Shown here piece after piece: positions 1 through 11,514 of a DNA stretch of 64,000 nucleotides. Made by a program: the position numbers and the translations under genes. Each line of letters starts with the position of its first letter. Position 1 is the stretch's first letter. Origin of the DNA: Mytilus galloprovincialis (taxonomy: Eukaryota; Mollusca; Bivalvia; Mytilida; Mytilidae); NCBI RefSeq assembly GCF_965363235.1, contig NC_134838.1:18880441-18944440 (forward strand). The letters run 5' to 3'. Under the pieces are notes generated by a model. The model saw only the letters and a program-made list of their open reading frames with translations. It ran no database searches and was not told where the DNA came from.

Positions 1-164
1 TTTGAAATATATGAAAAAAAATAATTTGATAAAATGATGCAGAACTGTTGCTCTAATCATGTAATTACATCTAATAAATATCAAAAACTTTATAAAAAAA
101 AAAAAAAAATAAAGTATACCTTACAGTTGTGTTGTTTACCTAAAATGAAGCCATAACAGTACAA

Positions 165-335
165 ATATTTTATTTAGTCTTCAACTTTGTATTTTATTTG
201 GTTTTTTCAACTTATTTTGATTCAAGCGTCACTGACAAGTCTTTTGTAGACGAAACAGAAACACGTGTCTGGCACAATTACAAAATTTCAATCCTGATAT
301 CTATGATGATTTTATTCACAGGATCTTTTGTTATC
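165..335 (+). repeat. Fragment of dispersed repeat (family also at 56 kb)
   Basis: The wording resembles the repeat pieces at 56.06-56.12 and 56.54-56.65 kb: a TTCAACTT..GTA-TTTTATTTGG start, then a TCTTTTGTAGACGAAAC-type core and a GATATCTATGATGA-type end. This is a degraded copy. The small hydrophobic ORF at 198-434 lies across it and is therefore not counted as a gene. Confidence 0.5.
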
Positions 336-1020
336 TTATTTCTTTTAATAACAATAACATGTTTGTTCCTCTATTGCTATTTTAACAGGAAAAAGTCTGC
401 TGGAAAAAAATTTGAGGCATTTGTAAATACCTGAATTGATCATTACTAAAAATGAACTCTTGATTTGAAATGTCAAAACTTCTTGTAATGTAAAATATTT
501 CAGTTATCGAGTTAATAAGTAGTTCAGCTTCTTCAATTAGATCCAGGTACAGTGAACACTATGTAAATTTTGCACACACAATGAGAGGGGGAAATCTTGC
601 ATGGAGCTACTTTTCAATTACCAACAGTCATGACAGTACAAGATATCATTTGACTTTATTTATGTAAAGGGTATGTGTTAATTTAATAAATAAAATTTCT
701 GATATACCCAATAAGAAGTTATTCATTGCATGAATGAAAAGAAAATATATATCATTTCACTTTTACCTGGTTATAAAACACCTGTCACACGTTACGAAGA
801 TCAAAAGGTCCTCATTAATAGAAAACATGAACCACTTACACAACAATACAATAAAGCTTGAGCTGTGAACCTAAAAAACTTGTCTGAGGAAAGTTAAAAT
901 ATGTGAAATTTAAAGAAATTGCATTTGAAGTTTTAAATTGTGTATTGAATAACTATCAGTATTTGTTAACGTAGTGTTAAAGATCATTCATTGCTTGACT
1001 GTCTAACGAAAGAAAACTGA

Positions 1021-1270
1021 TTCCAAGATGCATGAAAGTTAACACAAAAAATAGCCCCAAAGCATTTAATCAGTAGATTCTAGGAAAAAAGTTGAATCAC
1101 ATATTCCTTATGCTATTTAATTGCATGATTCTGTTCTGTATAATTTCCAAGATGCATGAACATAAACACAAAAAAGAACTCAAAAAAGCATTTAATCAGA
1201 AGATTCTAGGAAAAAAGTTGTATCACATATTCCTTATGCCATTTAATTGTACGAATCTGTTCTGTATATA
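1021..1270. repeat. Two-copy tandem duplication, about 124-bp unit
   Basis: Two diverged units start at 1021 and 1145, each beginning TTCCAAGATGCATGAA. Both contain a shared AGCATTTAATCAG block and a TATTCCTTATGC block and end near CTGTTCTGTATA. No coding content is seen. Confidence 0.8.
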
Positions 1271-3055
1271 ATTTCTCCCATTTCTATGAAGATTTATACA
1301 GTAAGATGGGACAATTTCTCTGTTTCATTGCTTACCATTAAGCAGAAAATTGTCTCTAGTAGACAGACCAATTATACTTCCTTGACAAATACATATCAAC
1401 TATTGGTGATCTTTAGACCTATGGACATCTGTTAGTAAATTGTAACAATATATCAATAGATAGCTATTATAAACAGAACAGCAAAACTATAATAGAGTTG
1501 CATGATTAAAATAGTTTTAAAAAGCTATATTGAGTGTGTTGGTTTACAATTAAAGAAATGTCACCTACAGATTTTTTGATACACTTCTACTGAACTATTT
1601 GTCACAAGTTTTTGACAAGAAATATTTTAAAACAATAATTTGTTTGTATTTTATAAACAACCTCCATAATCTGTTCCTTGATGATGGTTATTTCTGCAAT
1701 TTCAAATGGGTATTTCAGGCTTTTAAAGCTCACATTCACGACTGGCTCTTTTGTTCTGATAAGTTATGGACTTAAATTACATACCCTGTTTAGTGGCAAG
1801 TATTACATGCATATCAGGACTACTTGATGTAAATGTGATAAGATTTTAAAATCTGCTTTGTACTTGACGAACATTCTAACCAATATTTCTCAAATTCTGT
1901 CAGTAGTAACCCAAATACAAACACTAATAACTTTTTATGACAAATTCAAATTATTTGTTTACAATATAGGCTGGGTACAATATGAATTTCAAAATCAATG
2001 ATATTTCTAACTGTAACATCTAATTATATGGATTGTCCATGTTATATTCTATATAATCAATATAATTAGTAGATAACCAAATAAAGGGTAGATGAAACAC
2101 AATGACATAAAAGTAACCAATGAACAATAAGGAAGAAAAGAAGAAATTAATATATACAACAATAACCTAGGAAGAAATGTCAAAATAACAAGCTGTGGAG
2201 CCAGAACAGATGTTAACATATTTGGTGATGAATAATAAATTGTATCCATAAACAAGTTACAAATAGGAGTATGAAAACTTATGAAAGGGAGGAGCAAGAT
2301 AATGAAGAGATCAAACAGCCGAGGGCCAGCTGTCTCATTTTGGTCAGTAGGCTGATTGATTCCAATGTTTGGTCTAATTATATTTGCATGGTCATTTAAT
2401 GAAGTATGCCACATTTATTGACACAAGTTAGAGAGATTTTTATTTGATTTTCGTACAATGCCAAATTTTCTGCCCCATGGAACATAGCTAATTTATAAAA
2501 GTATGCTGGAATGATTTAGAAGTTGAAGAATTAATTCTTTTTCATTTAAATTATGTGTATCCATGACAACTCTAAGACCGAAAGATTGCCACAAGAAGGT
2601 TAAAAGTCCATGTCTTTGAATTTAAAAGTGAGACCAAGATGGAAAAGTCACTTTCTTTGAGATAACAAAAATAGTGATAAAAACTGCCATTTTTAGAAGA
2701 TGAATGTATCAGAATAAAAGACTAATCAAACTTCAAAAATGTATGAAATCGATCTGAGGTATAGTCAATGAAACAGCAACTCAACCGCAATAGGGCACAT
2801 ATCAAACCAAAAGAAAATATGGTATGTTTGAAACACGTAATTGAAGAATACATAGTAATTCATTGAGATAAACAAAATTTGCTCTCATTTTTAAATGTGA
2901 TTTTATTTATCGATGACAATTCAGTCAACAACTTTAACTTCTGAATGAAAGAAAAGAGTTTACATACCACAGTCAGACACTTGTTCTGTTTTGACCTTAA
3001 GGATCATAGGAAATTTATCTAGACCGGTACTTAGTCTACATGTATTCCCTACATA

Positions 3056-3178
3056 CAAACATTTCTTCTCTTTTCTATCTGAACGAAAAAGAACTATTGC
3101 ATAATCTTTATTGGACGAACATTTCTTCTCTTTTCTTGCTGAAGGAAAGAATTGTTACATAATCTTTATTGAATAAAC
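3056..3178. repeat. Two-copy tandem duplication, about 60-bp unit
   Basis: Two adjacent similar units both contain ACATTTCTTCTCTTTTCT and a later CATAATCTTTATTG block. It is a local duplication with no other content seen. Confidence 0.7.
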
Positions 3179-3197
3179 ATATCATTGCTGCATTTAG

Positions 3198-3440
3198 GGA
3201 GATAAAATAACTGCAAAACAAATTGAAATTACAAGCAGAAACTTAATTGGCAGATCAAAGATACCTGACAGGTGTAAAAATAACCTAATTACAGGTAGAC
3301 CACCTACAAAACACTGGGACGCATTACATACTTCAATGGTAGATTTATACCCTTGGTGTTTTCTTTGGCACATTAAACATAAACATGAACTTGATGAATC
3401 CCTGTCACCCATTTTTCAAACAATACTTCAATTTTACTAG
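3198..3440 (+). other. Open frame without start codon, possible exon or gene remnant
   Basis: The plus strand is open for 80 codons from just after a TTTAG acceptor-like site to a TAG at 3438-3440, with no initiating Met at the left. The peptide is hydrophilic with aromatic residues and includes GRPPTKHWDALHTSMVDLYP. No family is recognised. An ORF on the opposite strand (3194-3412) overlaps it, so only one can be real, if either. It could be a terminal exon, a decayed transposon piece or chance. Confidence 0.2.
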
Positions 3441-3660
3441 TAACACATACACGATTTCACAATTTTAAGCTAATGTAGAGATGGTCTGTTGAAGAATTGT
3501 AGATCAATTTAACATACTAATTTGTTTTTATAATTTAAATAGACTTAACCTTGACATTATCCTTGTTTCATATTTTGTGAATACATTCTGTTTTGTTGAA
3601 TTATAGATTAGAAAAAGTTCCTACACAAAACAGCTAAAACGGTGGTGGATAGTTGTCTCA

Positions 3661-3682
3661 TCAGGGGCGGATCCAGTCATTT
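3661..3682. repeat. Terminal fragment of GGCGGATCCAG-type repeat
   Basis: CAGGGGCGGATCCAGTCAT matches, in reverse complement, the right end of the small element at 19.42-19.57 kb. The pieces around 6.05 and 6.17 kb (CTGGATCCGCCACTGG) belong to the same family. Here only one end survives, abutting the large repeat that begins at 3683. Confidence 0.6.
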
Positions 3683-5863
3683 AAACCAGGTGCTCCGCAG
3701 GGTGCAGCTTTATACGACCGCAGAGGTCGAACCCTGAACAGTTGGGGCAAGTATGGACAAAACATTCAAGCGTGATACAGCTCTGAATTTGGATTGTGAT
3801 CAAATTTTTGACATTACATGGGTTTTTTTTACACAAAACAAATGTCAAGATTTTACAAATCAATTAAAGATTTCTTCTTCAAACTTTTTAAATCTAAAAT
3901 TAGATAGTTGATCATGACATAGCATAGGTTTCTGACACAGAACAAATGTGGCCTAATGAACTTAAAAGTTTTTTTTTGCCTTTGAGCAATTCACTATGCT
4001 GTTGAATATTAATCCTCTCAAAAAAATGTTTGAAGAAATTTTCTTTTTATTTATGAAATCTGAAATGAGAAAAATTTAACCCCCCCCTTTTTTTCACATC
4101 CCCGTTTCCCTTTTTCCAAAACTGATATCAATTCAAATTTCTAATGGAGTTTGCAACAATAACTACTCTTTTAAATACATCGTAAATTTTAAAATGTAAA
4201 ATAAAGTGCTTGTTATCACTGAATGGTAAAGATTGGTTGGTAGTAAAAGTGAATATACATTGTTTATTGTATAAAACAATAAAAAAAACTTCATCAGCAA
4301 CATTTTATATTGGCAAATTTCCAATGAAGTTATTTACATAAAGTTATTGGCAAATAAAAATAGAAAATGACATCATAGTCATGTCTGGCAAATGTCCACC
4401 ATACATTATCTAAAAACATTTTAGATAAGATAAGGAAAAAAAGCTTCATCAGCAACATTTTATATTGGCAAATTTCCAATGAAGTTATTTACATAAAGTT
4501 ATTGGCAAATAAAAATAGAAAATGACATCATAGTCATGTCTGGCAAATTTCCAACATATATTATCAACTACTATTCTATACAAAGAAAGATAACTCCAAT
4601 TGAAAATTAATTGCTATTGCACAATATTGTGCAATTAGATATTTCTTGCTATTGTGCAATACTGTGCAATTGAAAATTTCTTGCTATTGCACAATACTTG
4701 ATATGGAATCCTGATTTGGACCAACTTGAAAACTGGGCCCATAATCAAAAATCAAAGTACATATTTAGATAAAGCATATCAAATAAGCCCAAGAATTTAA
4801 TTTTTGTTAAAATCAAACTTAGTTTAATTTTGGACCCTTTGGACCTTAATGTAGACCAATTTGAAAACTGGACCAAAAATTAAGAATCTACATACACAGT
4901 TAGATTTAGCATATCAAAGAACCCATTTATTCAATTTTTGATGAAATCAAACAAAGTTTAATTTTGGACCCCCATTTGGACCAACTTGAAAACTAGGCCA
5001 ATAATTAAAAATCTAAGTACATTTTTAAATTCAGCATATCAAAGAACCCCAAGGATTCAATTTTTGTTAAAATCAAACTAAGTTTAATTTTGGACCCTTT
5101 GGACCTTAATGTAGACCAATTTGAAAACGGGACCAAAAATTAAGAATCTACATACATAGTTAGATTCGGCATATCAAAGAACCCCAATTATTCAATTTTT
5201 GATGAAATCACACAAAGTTCAATTTTGGACCCTTTGGGCCCCTTATTCCTAAACTGTTAGGACCAAAACTCCCAAAATCAAACCCAACCTTCATTTTATG
5301 GTCATAAACCTTGTGTTTAAATTTCATAGATTTCTATTTACTTATACTAAAGTTATGGTGCAAAAACCAAAAATAATGCTTATTTGGGCCCCTTTTTGGC
5401 CCCTAATTCATAAACTGTTGTGACCTCAACTCCAAAAATCAATCCCAACCTTTCTTTTGTGGTCATAAACCTTGTGTTAAAATTTCATTGATTTCTATTT
5501 ACTAATTATACTAAAGTTATTGTGCGAAAACCAAGAATAATGCTTATTTGGGCCCTTTTTTGGCCCTTATTTCCTAAACTGTTGGAACCAAAACTCCCAA
5601 TATCAATCCCAACCTTCCTTTTGTGGTCATAAACCTTGTGTCAAAATTTCATAGATTTCTATTCACTTAAACTAAAGTTATAGTGCGAAAACCAAGAAAA
5701 TGCTTATTTGAGCCCTTTTTGGCCCCTAATTCCTAAAATGTTGGGACCAAAACTCCCAAAATCAATCCCAACCTTCCTTTTGTGGTCATAAACCTTGTGT
5801 TAAAATTTCATTGATTTCTATTCACTTTTCCTAAAGTTAGAGTGCGAAAACTAAAAGTATTCG

Positions 5864-5904
<41 letters not shown>

Positions 5905-5959
5905 CAACGTGATAGCAATATACGACCAAAAAATTAAAATTTTTGCGGTCGTATAAAAA
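3683..5959. mobile_element. 2.3 kb interspersed repeat, copy 1 (TTTATACGACCGCA ends)
   Basis: Nearly identical over its length to 30324-33672 once that copy's insertion is removed. Near the left end lies TTTATACGACCGCA (about 3709-3722), and the right end has its reverse complement (about 5944-5957), so it has short terminal inverted repeats. The body holds repeated GGACCAA/TTTGAAAACTGG blocks (4.7-5.2 kb), then four blocks around GGTCATAAACCTTGTGT (5.28-5.83 kb), then a GAC trinucleotide run and a terminal hairpin. It has no coding capacity, so it is a non-autonomous element. This copy carries an extra duplicated block (about 4282-4400 and 4437-4555) that copy 2 lacks. Confidence 0.85.
5865..5903 (+). 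repeat. (GAC)n microsatellite
   Basis: Thirteen or so uninterrupted GAC units near the right end of the 2.3 kb repeat. The other copy has only a few units at 33595-33615, so this tract has expanded or contracted between copies. Confidence 0.9.
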
Positions 5960-6034
5960 GAGGGGTTCCCAACCCAGGATGAAGGGGGTCCAACCACATG
6001 TTACCATTCAAATGGATTGATCGGCCAAAAAAAG

Positions 6035-6282
6035 GGGACCTTCCCCCTGGATCCGCCACTGGACATCTCATTGTCAATCATACCACATGCCCTTCTTGTT
6101 ATATGGCTTCTTTTTTTTACCTACTCATTTTATATACTAGTCTGTTAGAAATATTAAAGGGACCTTCCCCCTGGATCCGCCACTGGACATCTCATTGTCA
6201 ATCATACCACATGCCCTTCTTGTTATATGGCTTCTTTTTTTTACCTACTCATTTTATATACTAGTCTGTTAGAAATATTAAA
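6035..6282. repeat. Perfect two-copy tandem duplication, 124-bp unit
   Basis: Units 6035-6158 and 6159-6282 look identical. Each starts GGGACCTTCCCCCTGGATCC and ends TCTGTTAGAAATATTAAA. The unit fuses an end of the GGATCCGCC-type repeat with an end of the TCAATCATACCACAT-type repeat. The lack of divergence suggests a recent duplication, or an assembly effect. Confidence 0.85.
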
Positions 6283-8861
6283 ATAAGGTCAGCAAGTTTA
6301 TTACTGTAGCTATTAGAAAAGCTAGCATGGCAACTCATACCTTTATTCTAGAGACAAAATATATGACTCTCAGTTGATCAATTTCATATTACAGCTATTG
6401 TTAATGCTTTGAGATCATGTGTGCTTACAAGATTTTAAGAGACTTTTCCCATGATTTACCATACAAAACAATAAATATTGAAATTTTGAAATCTGGATTC
6501 ACATAAAAAGACAAAAATAGATAAGGTTGACATTTTTAGTTTTATGCCAAGAATTCTTTACTCTGAAAATGTAAGCTACACTATCATAAAAATTGTGTCG
6601 TACAGATATCTGTACAGAAACTATGCGGTAAAAACATGAGTGTTGTTGTCTTTATTGTCGACACATTCTTTATTTTCAAGATGACTGTGAATACCTAGCG
6701 GTATCCACTCGTTTTTACCCTACCGCACGATCACCGCTTCAGGTGTTGGTTCACTCGTATTTTTATTTATCATAAAAATTGTATGAGAAAACATGATATT
6801 ACAAGAACAAGAACGTATACATGATTTGTAGTGTCCAATCATGAATATTATAAATGTCTACAGGTAAAAACATCCTCATATCAAAGCTTTAATATATTCC
6901 ATATTAAAACAGATATTCAAAGAATTATGTTTATCCATATTTTCTGTTTGTAATATTTATTTCCTATGTTTTATTCCTAAGATTTCATGTTTAGTACTAG
7001 TTTATGTCTTTCTTTTCATAAGAACCATTCTACTTTGCTTCTACAGATTTTTATCAATAGAAAACAGCCATAAATGCAAAATGCCAAATCTATAATTTTG
7101 TAATAATTCTCGAAGTCAAGCAGAGAAATTGTATATTAAAGGATTTAATCCTTGTTAATCTGCCATACATCAAGCAACTTGTCAATGAAACACCGAATAT
7201 GAAAAGGGAATAACGCTGGAACAATGATTCATCCATAATGTCTTTTGAAAGACAGAAACAAGACAGCTTTAAGCTTAAATTGGTCAGCTTTCTGGAAATA
7301 ATGTATTTTATTGTCCAAGAGAATTATCTGAACCTTAGATCACAAATTATTTGATATATTCCCCAAAAGAATCTATATCTCAAAGGGGCGAAAATTACAA
7401 GGAAGTATTGACTACAAAGAAATGATACTGATATCAATTCTACATAATAATAAAAGAAGTGAAAGAATACATGCAACCAACAAAGTTTTAACTTTTCAGT
7501 ATTACTGCTAAACGTTCATGTTTCTCAGAGACAATGACCCCAAAATTTTCAGTATTACTGCTAAACGTTCATGTTTCTCAGAGACAATGACCCCAAAAAA
7601 TCAAAATTAGGCAACTAAAATGACCAAATGATTAGTGGTCATATCTGAAGCCAAACTGTAAGTAACGCTCAGTCTAGACTTTAGACTGCATTATATGAAG
7701 AATTTACATAAAATCATTAGAAACACTTTATTGTATTTTGCTAAGGAGTAATACTTTCAACAGAAAAGAGAAAACAGAAAGATTGCCAACAAACTTTTTA
7801 TTTTCTTGTGAATATGTATGAAATACCTGCCACTAGAAATTTAACAAGAATTTATTTATGTTCGTATTTTAGCATCCATATCACCAATTTTTACAGGGTA
7901 ACATAGCTTTAACTTATCTAAGACAAATATATTTGGAAATTAACTATTATTCTTTGAATTCTTTATATCTATATGGACATTGCCTTCCTATAACAGTGGG
8001 GTCAGCAGGGGCAACAAGTTTTTTGTCCAGACATAGCATTAAGAATAGCAGTGGAGAGACAACACAGCCAGGTCCGTGTTCTCAGAGAAGTCAAGTTGAT
8101 ATGAAATCGCACTTAAGGATGGACATTGTGGTATACTAACGCTACCAGTATTTAGTAAGACTCGGTACATGAAAAAATTTCTACAGATTTATAAATGACT
8201 GCATTGAAACCACTAATGAAAGAGCCTCTTTGAAAAACACATGCATGAAGCAAAATTATGTCAAAACATGCTTTGTAGAAGAATTTATGTGTTGCTTAGT
8301 GACATATGTTTTACTCTAATAAACCTCAAAATCAACTTACTTCCATAGATCCTTTCAATTATTCATCAAAAACAATTGTCTTCATCTAAGCCAGACTCTT
8401 AGACATGGTATTCAAAATAGGTTCTATTTTGGTTCTCCCAATTTAATTAATATAAGGATCACAAAGAAAGCAGGCAATAATATGCAGATTACACCAATAA
8501 ATCTCCATAGGTTCACCATCAGTCCAAATTCATCAACATAAAGTGTCCTGACAATGTTATATTAACCTTATATGTCCTCTTTGGGATACACATAATTAGT
8601 TAATAAAGAAAACAAAGGTCAACCAGAAAGCAAACCAATTACAGCTGCTGGATGTCAGAAACTTTCACTAGAATACCTTGAAATGTAATCAAACGAGTTA
8701 AATAAGACAGCAGAAAACTTAAGGTGCTGTATAAACAGCCTTTGATATTGATGAGCACAAAACATAACAATTACATCCATCAGTTATCATTAAGTCATTG
8801 AAAGAATACTTAAATCATGTGTGTGCTCCTATCAGTAAAAATATTGAATTTCTTTTACATT
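6283..8861. other. Non-coding stretch with one weak coding-like island
   Basis: No recognisable gene. A local tandem duplication of about 54 bp lies near 7494-7600 (TTTTCAGTATTACTGCTAAA in each unit). At about 7995-8145 the plus strand is open and locally less AT-rich, after a CTATAACAG acceptor-like site, with a serine-rich peptide containing SGETTQPGPCSQRSQVDMKS. It could be an exon but matches nothing I recognise. Confidence 0.4.
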
Positions 8862-10141
8862 GAATAGTACGATGGCCGAAGTGAGCCGACAAAAATACTA
8901 TTTAAACTTTGTATAGTACTGTACAGAAAGTTTGTACATAATACTTTCTTGTTGTTTTACTTCCTGATTGAAAGATAGTACTCTGTACAGAAAGTTTGTA
9001 CAATGTACTATCTTGTTGTTTTACTTCCGGGTAAGAAGATAGTACTCTGTACAGAAAGTTTGTACAATGTACTATCTTGTTGTTTTACTTCCGGGTAAAA
9101 AGATAGTACTCTGTACAGAAATTGTGTACAATGTACTATCTTGGTTTTTACTTCCGGGTAAAAAGATAGTACTCTGTACAGAAAGTTTGTACAATGTACT
9201 ATCTTGTTTTTTACTTCCGGGTAAAAAGATAGTACTCTGTACAGAAAGTTTGTACAATGTACTATCTTGCATTTTAATTCCGGGTAAAAGATGGTACTCT
9301 GTACAGACAAGTTATGGCAGATCTGCCATTATCAGGGGTCCAACTGTCAATTTGATAATAAAGTCTTTAACTTTGATCTACTAAGCATATCTCCAATACG
9401 TTTATGTTTGCTATACGCAACTATTGGTGCTGTATTGAATACTTGTACACGATCTTCGTCAAACTGTACGTATATATGGATTATATTTAGTTATAAAAAC
9501 TAACGGAATATATTGTTTTCTTCTGATTTCTTTTGTTGTAATAAATCAGTACGGTCAATTGATCAAGCATCAGTGATACTATCATCTATCTCCACGTTAG
9601 GGGGCGACCATTTGATATTCTAGGGGGGGGAGGGGGTAGGAGGATTTTGAAAATAAATAACTCAGCCTTGATAATCACAAAAATAAATGGTTTGTTCTGT
9701 GGTAGTCTGAAAATAAATTACCTGACTTGCAATGTATTGAAAATAAATAACTCAGCATAAATTCATCTTTTTCCCCAAAAAACAATTGGGAAACACTTCC
9801 AAATCTTTTTAATAATATACCTGCCAACTTTTGAAAATGGCCATTGGGGTTTTTGTGCGCGGCACCATTTTTTAGGGTAGAATTTTTCGCGGCATTTTTT
9901 CGTGTGATGATTTGGCTCCTAAAAGTGTCTGACATACTTCTTTTTTGGGGGTGATAGTTGAAGATGCTATTATAACCTATCTTTTTTTAAATTGTTTGAT
10001 TGTTGTATTCTTTTTGTTGAGATAAACACCAGTAAGATGACTTTATGTTTGTCTGATACATTGTCAAGAAATAAAAAAAAAGTAATAATTCTAATAATTT
10101 AATAACAAAAAAAAAACAACAATATATGAGGGTCTGGAAAT

Positions 10142-10164
10142 GGGGGGGGGGGGGGGGGGGGGGG
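10142..10164 (+). repeat. Poly-G run of 23
   Basis: An uninterrupted run of 23 G. It could form G-quadruplex DNA and is a likely site of length error in sequencing. C-rich tracts at about 10532-10558 lie in the same element. Confidence 0.95.
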
Positions 10165-10296
10165 TCTGTTGTTCTGTAAACATTTAATTTTCACCCCTTT
10201 TTTCTCTAATCTTCAAGTCCCTTGCTTTAATGAAAATGAAAAATCTTGCTTCAATAGTGCAGAAAATGAATAATCTGTCCTCTTATAAAAAAGAAG

Positions 10297-10495
10297 ATGT
10301 GGTATGATTGTCAATGAGACAACTATCCACAAAAGACCAAAATAACACAGACATTAACAACTATAGGTCACCGTACGGCCTTCAACAATGAGCAAAGCTC
10401 ATACCGCATAGTGAGCTATAAAAGGCCCCGATAAGACAATGTAAAACAATTCAAACGAGAAAACTAACGGCCTTATTTATGTAAAAAAATGAACG
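10297..10495 (+). repeat. GATGTGGTATGATTG-type dispersed repeat
   Basis: Starts GATGTGGTATGATTGTCAAT and continues through TATAGGTCACCGTACGGCCT and AGCTATAAAAGGCCCC to a TTATTTATGTAAAAAAATGA end. It aligns with 40720-41155 and in part with 41170-41480, and shorter inverted pieces lie at 17.6, 29.0 and 51.7 kb. I recognise this family as very common in mussel sequence. Confidence 0.8.
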
Positions 10496-11514
10496 TTTAC
10501 AAAAATAAATAACCGATCAAAAACAAATCCTACTGCCCCCCCCCCTCCCCACCCCCCAGAATATCAAATGGTCGTCCCCTTATCATAACCCCTATCTAAT
10601 AATTTCACTATGAAATTAGTTAAGATTTTTTATTAATTTGTTATGGTCACTTGTGTTTCTAGTTTGCCGTATTGCTTTACCTTTATAAATCCTCTGAATA
10701 CATGCTGTGAGTGACAGCTATTTTTGTGCAGAAACAGATAAGAATTTGTGTCTTAAAAATGACTTTGAATTTCAAGGTCAAGAATGCTATATGTTGTAAA
10801 TCTTTGACCTTTAATTACATCAACATCTAAGAACGACATTTTATCGTTTTTGATTTTTATTAGGGGTTTTAATTATTTGTTAGACGAAAAAAATCTATTA
10901 TTTCATCTGATGTTCCCTGATATGTTCCATTATATATCATGAATCCATCACCTCTATATCTGCCATGGTAGAATATTTTATCTCTATATTAAAATGCATA
11001 TTAAATAATTTGATTCATTATTTCGAACATGTCACAGATTTCCGGTGAAGGAACTGCACCAACTAATTGCCGTACCTATTATTTCCTGATCCCATAAAAA
11101 GATAGTACACTTACAAACTTGTATGTACAGAGTACTATCTTTTACCCGGAAGTAAAACAAAAAGATAGTACATTGTACAAACTTTCTGTACTGAGTACTA
11201 TCTTTTTACCCGGAAGTAAAACAACAAGATAGTACATTGTACAAACTTTCTGTACAGAGTACTATCTTTTACCCGGAAGTAAAACAAAAAGATAGTACAT
11301 TGTACAAACTTTCTGTACAGTGTACTATCTTTTTACCCGGAAGTAAAACAACAAGATAGTACATTGTACAAACTTTCTGTACAGAGTACTATCTTTTTAC
11401 TCGGAAGTAAAACAACAAGATAGTACATTGTACAAACTTTCTGTACACATGGTACAGTACTATACAAGTTTTAAATAGCATTTTTGTCGGCTCATTTCGG
11501 CCATCGTAGAATAG

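Larger units (their letters stand above)
1..3197. other. Non-coding stretch, no gene recognised
   Basis: AT-rich sequence with no recognisable gene. The ORFs present are short, and the longest (2049-2414, minus) is a T-rich hydrophobic frame without clear exon borders. Only the small repeats listed separately stand out. It may be intergenic or part of a long intron. Confidence 0.5.
9600..10579. mobile_element. Nested Harbinger-like element, 3-bp TTA TSD
   Basis: The left end GGGGGCGACCATTTGATATT and the right end (reverse complement GGGGACGACCATTTGATATT) form terminal inverted repeats flanked by TTA on both sides (9597-9599, 10580-10582). A G-rich TIR with a TTA/TWA duplication is typical of PIF/Harbinger elements. 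No transposase is present. The interior includes poly-G and poly-C tracts and a copy of the GATGTGGTATGATT-type repeat, so it is a composite nested inside the 2.64 kb element. Confidence 0.7.
8868..11508. mobile_element. 2.64 kb inverted-repeat element with hairpin arrays and 6-bp TSD
   Basis: Left end TACGATGGCCGAAGTGAGCC and right end GGCTCATTTCGGCCATCGTA are inverted copies. They are flanked by GAATAG at 8862-8867 and 11509-11514, a 6-bp target-site duplication. Each arm (about 8868-9305 and 11096-11508) consists of five or six tandem units of 62-64 bp. Each unit contains AGATAGTAC followed by GTACTATCT, so each unit can itself fold into a hairpin. There is no transposase ORF; the translated arrays give spurious repeated peptides on both strands. 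It is a foldback-like, non-autonomous element. The superfamily is not assigned. Confidence 0.85.

Noticed and set aside
198..434. 78-codon ORF with a hydrophobic segment
   Set aside because: It runs across a dispersed repeat fragment seen again near 56 kb.
2049..2414. 121-codon hydrophobic ORF on the minus strand
   Set aside because: T-rich sequence produces such frames by chance. There is no splice context and no family resemblance.
3681..3863. ORF with a near-identical twin at 30238-30504 (minus)
   Set aside because: Both lie in the two copies of the 2.3 kb repeat. The identity comes from the repeat, and the frame has no domain.
8974..9305. Possible CRISPR-like array of regular repeats
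   Set aside because: The units are contiguous with no unique spacers, are mirrored at 11.1-11.5 kb, and the genome is animal.
9008..9384. Repeated peptides on both strands (YRVLSFYPEVK type)
   Set aside because: They are translations of the 62-64-bp hairpin units in the left arm of the 2.64 kb element, open on both strands because the unit is repetitive.
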